Source: Gorsachius magnificus (taxonomy: Eukaryota; Chordata; Aves; Pelecaniformes; Ardeidae). Taken from it: DNA of 64,000 bases. The notes under the pieces are model-generated. The model did no database searches. It was given only the letters and a program-made list of their open reading frames with translations, and was not told the DNA's origin. This document shows, one piece after another, positions 61,023-64,000 of this stretch. The stretch covers positions 20,273,821 to 20,337,820 of the forward strand of contig CM067081.1 of NCBI GenBank assembly GCA_034008185.1, given 5' to 3'. Position 1 is the first letter of the stretch. Every line of letters starts with the position of its first letter. Position numbers and translations under genes: made by a program.

Positions 61023-61150
61023 TCAGTCCAGTCCAGAAGCATAGTTCACGTAACATCGGAATTCATTGGCTAAATTTCGCGAGTGTTTTGGAATAAACTT
61101 GCATATCTTCACACCAAGGTGCTTTGCTGCCTGTTCCTCCATTATTGCAC
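61023..61150 (-). CDS. EEF1AKMT1: EEF1AKMT1 last coding exon
   Basis: The exon starts after TTGCTGCAG on the minus strand. It completes Gly and reads [20 protein letters not shown], then [21 protein letters not shown] and TGA at 61023-61025. [12 protein letters not shown] is identical to human. The human protein ends with a few more residues (CGI) after GLD, so the bird form is slightly shorter. Confidence 0.95.
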
Positions 61151-62613
61151 CTGCAGCAAAAATAATTAGTATTCATTAAGAAAAATAGTAACAGAATGTT
61201 TGGGCTTGTTTAACAGCTCCTCCCAAATGCATATACATAGAGCCTGCTTTTTTTAAGGAAGTAAGGCTTGAAGGAGCTACACTTTCAGCCCTCTTTAACA
61301 ACTGAATCTATTGGGAAATTGAAAATAAATCTAAAAGAATGGCAGACGCCCCAAGGAAATGAATGTCTGAGAAGTTTCATAAGAATAGGTAGAGGGTAAG
61401 ATCAGTGCCCCTTTCACAGAAAACAGAAACTTGAACTCAAATCTTCTCGCTACATGCCAAAGAAATTACATGGTAGGGAGCCATAGGAAATGCAAACAGA
61501 TTACATATACTCTTCCACTTAAATAAACTGCAGTGCGGTATTTACAGCTACACACTGAGAAATCACTTCCTTAAGCAGTATTTCTTAAATTCTGTAAACT
61601 GAAGGACCACCTAATCCATTCTGAGGAAAAAAAATTTGGAGAACCATCCTTGTGCATGGCTGCCATGTGCAATTAAACAAAGTAGTAGGCTTTCTATGGC
61701 CATATATTATTTTAATTTCTTTTGCCTGCTTGGTTGACTTCCCTCGAATTGCATGTATAGAGGGCTTTTGTCCTTTGTTTTTCTGCAAAAGTTTCCTGGA
61801 TATCTTCAGAAGTCTTGTAATAAGATTACAGTTTAAGAAACACCATGACTAAGGCAGATACTCATATAGCTTCTTAAACCAGCAACTGCATCTTCATAAA
61901 GAAGGACCTGCAAGTCCAGTTGGTGAGATACCCAGTTTCGCGGCTCTTACCACTGCTTTTTAATTCCTCCTGCTGTATTTCAATGCCTAGGATCTCCTTA
62001 CTTGAATCACAGTGGCAGAATCCCCTCATACATTCACTCACATTACAATTTCTACGTTCACCAGTAAGGACAGCTAAGCTGACTTTTTTTTTTCAAGACT
62101 TAGCTAAAATCATCCCACTTCACTCAGCAAAAGCCATTCCAACCTATTTGTCATTCTTTCTACTTAGCTCACTTTAGATGCTAAGTAACACGTGGCAGCT
62201 GAAATCCTGCAGCTACTGACATGTTTAAAAAAATCACAATTGGTAAGGTTATTAAGTAAGGCATTAACAGTAAGTTGCACCTATGTTTGTCATACCCAGA
62301 TTTCAATCACTGCAATTATAGAGAGTGGGCCTTGTACAAGAAAAAAAAATTCTGGAACTTTGCAGGATGATCTTCAAAAATGCAATAAAACTTGTAATGC
62401 CATATGAAAAAAGTACTGGCTTCAACTATTAAAACCCACATGCCTTCAGTTTAAAATGAAGGTTGAAGTATTCCAATAAAAAGTTTAGGATACGTATTCC
62501 TCCTTGAATTAATGATAAATTAGTATTATTGAGTTAATATTTCTCTCACTTGAGTAAGTTTGAGAGAGAGGAAAAGATGATTAATGCTGACCTAATATTT
62601 GTGTTAATTATAC
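61151..62613 (-). other. EEF1AKMT1: EEF1AKMT1 intron
   Basis: A 1.46-kb AT-rich GT-AG intron with phase-1 ends that split a Gly codon. No other feature is seen in it. Confidence 0.85.
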
Positions 62614-62894
62614 CTGTGCAAAGCAGAATCTTTCCTTTTGTTAAGTATTTGATGGTCTCTGCAGTTTTTTGAAGACATTCCTCAGACAGATAGGGTGGAT
62701 CTGCTATTACGATGTCAAAACTGTGTGGCAGGAGATTTTCAGGTAAGTTCAAAGGGTGGTTGTAATCATAGAAGATAAATTCTTCTCCATATACAGAAAA
62801 CCTTCTGTCATACTCCAGTATACACACTGAAAAATCTTTACCATCCCGTTCTTTCAGTTTCTGGTACACACTTGGTGCACTAACACATGCTATC
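62614..62894 (-). CDS. EEF1AKMT1: EEF1AKMT1 catalytic exon with DPPY
   Basis: A 281-bp exon between TTTTTCAG and GTATAA on the minus strand. It completes Arg and encodes 93 codons, starting [26 protein letters not shown] follows at about exon residues 28-32 and [16 protein letters not shown] at 59-74. DPPY (62690-62701) is the (D/N)PPY motif of N6-adenine-type methyltransferases, which binds the target amine. The exon ends KILLCT with one base of Gly. All catalytic features visible are intact. The ATG within it is internal. Confidence 0.97.
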
Positions 62895-63553
62895 CTGAAA
62901 AAGAGACAATAACTTAGAATACCAATTTAAAAGGCAAACAACAACAACAAAAAACCCTAGAGCAATCCTCAGGGCTGCTTTGGGAAACATCTGAAACATT
63001 AGTCACAAAAATGTAATCAATTATTCCTCCATTCTAACAAATAATTATTTTAATAGCCAGTTTTCAGTATTAAAGCCATTACCCATTCAACCTCTGTGCT
63101 GCACAAAGACCTTAAGCTTAACTACTGAGAAAATCTTGTTTCAGAACAGCAAGGAAATATTCTTGAAAACTTAAAATTGACTACTTACAGAAATAGGAAG
63201 AAAACCAAGTTTTTCTATCTGTTCTACAGAAACATTGTATGAAAACAGAGAAAAGAATTACAAGTCGTTAATATGCTGTGGAGCTCTTTGTATTTCTCAA
63301 AAAAATAAAATTATTCATAGTAAACTTCTACAAGGCAGAGCCTACAGCATTCAATGAAATGCTAAATGGTAAATCAGTATGAAATATTAATTAAATAAAT
63401 AACAGAAAGGCATTTCTGCAATATCTCCATACAGAGATGAACAAAGATGAAGTACAATGAGTAATGAATTAAACTGTATGCTCTGTCTACATAGTAGAAG
63501 CTAAATATTTACAGAAAAGAAGTTGAAACTACAACGTAATTATTAAAACCTAC
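62895..63553 (-). other. EEF1AKMT1: EEF1AKMT1 intron
   Basis: A 659-bp AT-rich intron that splits an Arg codon (AG|G). It is featureless apart from an ACA/AAC-rich stretch near 62937. Confidence 0.85.
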
Positions 63554-63636
63554 CTGCCACCGTTTCCAGCTGCCACAACTGCTTCATTAGCAAGGCATGA
63601 TGCAGTTTCATCGCTGTACCAAAACTGGCTCAGTTG
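63554..63636 (-). CDS. EEF1AKMT1: EEF1AKMT1 exon (QLSQFWYS...)
   Basis: Read on the minus strand, an 83-bp exon lies between CTCTCTCAG and GTAGGT. It encodes QLSQFWYSDETASCLANEAV and then VAAGNGG, plus two bases of Arg. QLSQFWYS is identical to human. The segment leads into the cofactor-binding region. Confidence 0.93.
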
Positions 63637-64000
63637 CTGAGAGAGAGAATGCACAATTACAAACAACATCAAATCTTTTGACCGTGCTCTGTACAGTTAG
63701 GCATGGTGAGTCATATTTGAAGAAAACCAAAATCCATAGCAACTTCTCAGTTCACAAACTGTAAAGCTGGAAAGGTGACTATTTTCCTGACAATCTTTTT
63801 ACTTCTGTAACCCAGTGACATGCAGTAGGTAGCTTACCCTGTGTGTTTCCAAAGCAGTATCAGGAAAACCAAGTAATGCAAAATCACTGATGAGGTTAGT
63901 TCAAACCCAGTGTGCAGAAGCACAGTATTTATGTGCTCTTAAATTGAACTACTTTAGCAGAAGAGGAAAAAGGAAGATGAAAAGTGGCAGTATAGAAGGA
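63637..64000 (-). other. EEF1AKMT1: EEF1AKMT1 intron, partial
   Basis: I looked here for the exon encoding the segment before QLSQFWYS (ending EENW in human) and did not find it. The sequence is taken as intron running off the window. Confidence 0.75.

Larger units (their letters stand above)
61023..64000 (-). other. EEF1AKMT1: EEF1AKMT1 (N6AMT2) gene, 3' part
   Basis: Gene for eEF1A lysine methyltransferase 1, earlier called N6AMT2. It is a cytosolic seven-beta-strand methyltransferase that uses S-adenosylmethionine to methylate a lysine of elongation factor eEF1A (Lys79 in human). Three exons on the minus strand join in frame and give about 162 residues, the C-terminal three quarters of the about 214-residue protein. 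The N-terminal exon(s), encoding the acidic start and the EENW segment, lie beyond 64000. The gene is convergent with IL17D, as in other amniotes. Confidence 0.95.

Noticed and set aside
1..64000. CRISPR arrays, operons, toxin-antitoxin or phage defence systems
   Set aside because: The window is avian nuclear DNA with spliced genes. No regularly spaced repeats or prokaryotic gene organisation were seen.

Overview
The window is nuclear DNA from a bird. Several chicken-repeat-1 (CR1) retrotransposon fragments, some ending in the avian tail motif ATTCTATGATTCTA, and one solo LTR lie among vertebrate genes with long AT-rich introns. The gene order IFT88 (+), IL17D (+), EEF1AKMT1 (-) matches human 13q12 and its conserved amniote block. 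Species cannot be determined from the sequence. Genes were identified by comparing translated exons with remembered vertebrate proteins; no database search was run.

Bases 1 to about 33,300 hold the 3' half of IFT88, an intraflagellar transport subunit. Twelve exons, all joining in frame, encode about nine TPR repeats, a basic linker and the acidic C-terminal tail. The last intron uses a GC rather than a GT donor. The introns contain CR1 fragments, simple repeats, a perfect 22-bp palindrome (19963-19984) and a 10-bp-arm hairpin (24037-24060).

Bases 33,300-43,600 are intergenic. A CR1 element at 35,966-37,750 is split by a 699-bp solo LTR with TG...CA ends and a 5-bp target duplication. A second CR1 (39,877-40,279) abuts a G/C-rich, internally duplicated stretch carrying a TATA box, splice-like signals and a strong polyA signal, possibly an unannotated small transcription unit.

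Bases 43,600-55,250 hold IL17D, starting in a CpG island. The signal-peptide exons and the cystine-knot exon are clear. The GC-rich second exon carries an apparent 7-base frame-shifting gap and lacks the conserved segment that should join to exon 3, so it is either mis-assembled or really altered.

Bases 61,023-64,000 hold the three 3'-most exons of EEF1AKMT1 (N6AMT2) on the minus strand, convergent with IL17D. The encoded methyltransferase has an intact DPPY motif; its N-terminal exon lies beyond the right edge. I found no RNA genes, CRISPR arrays or prokaryotic systems, and no clear new biological system. The most useful second looks are the IL17D exon 2 defect, the IFT88 GC-AG intron, the LTR-in-CR1 insertion and the candidate transcription unit near 40.3-41.0 kb.
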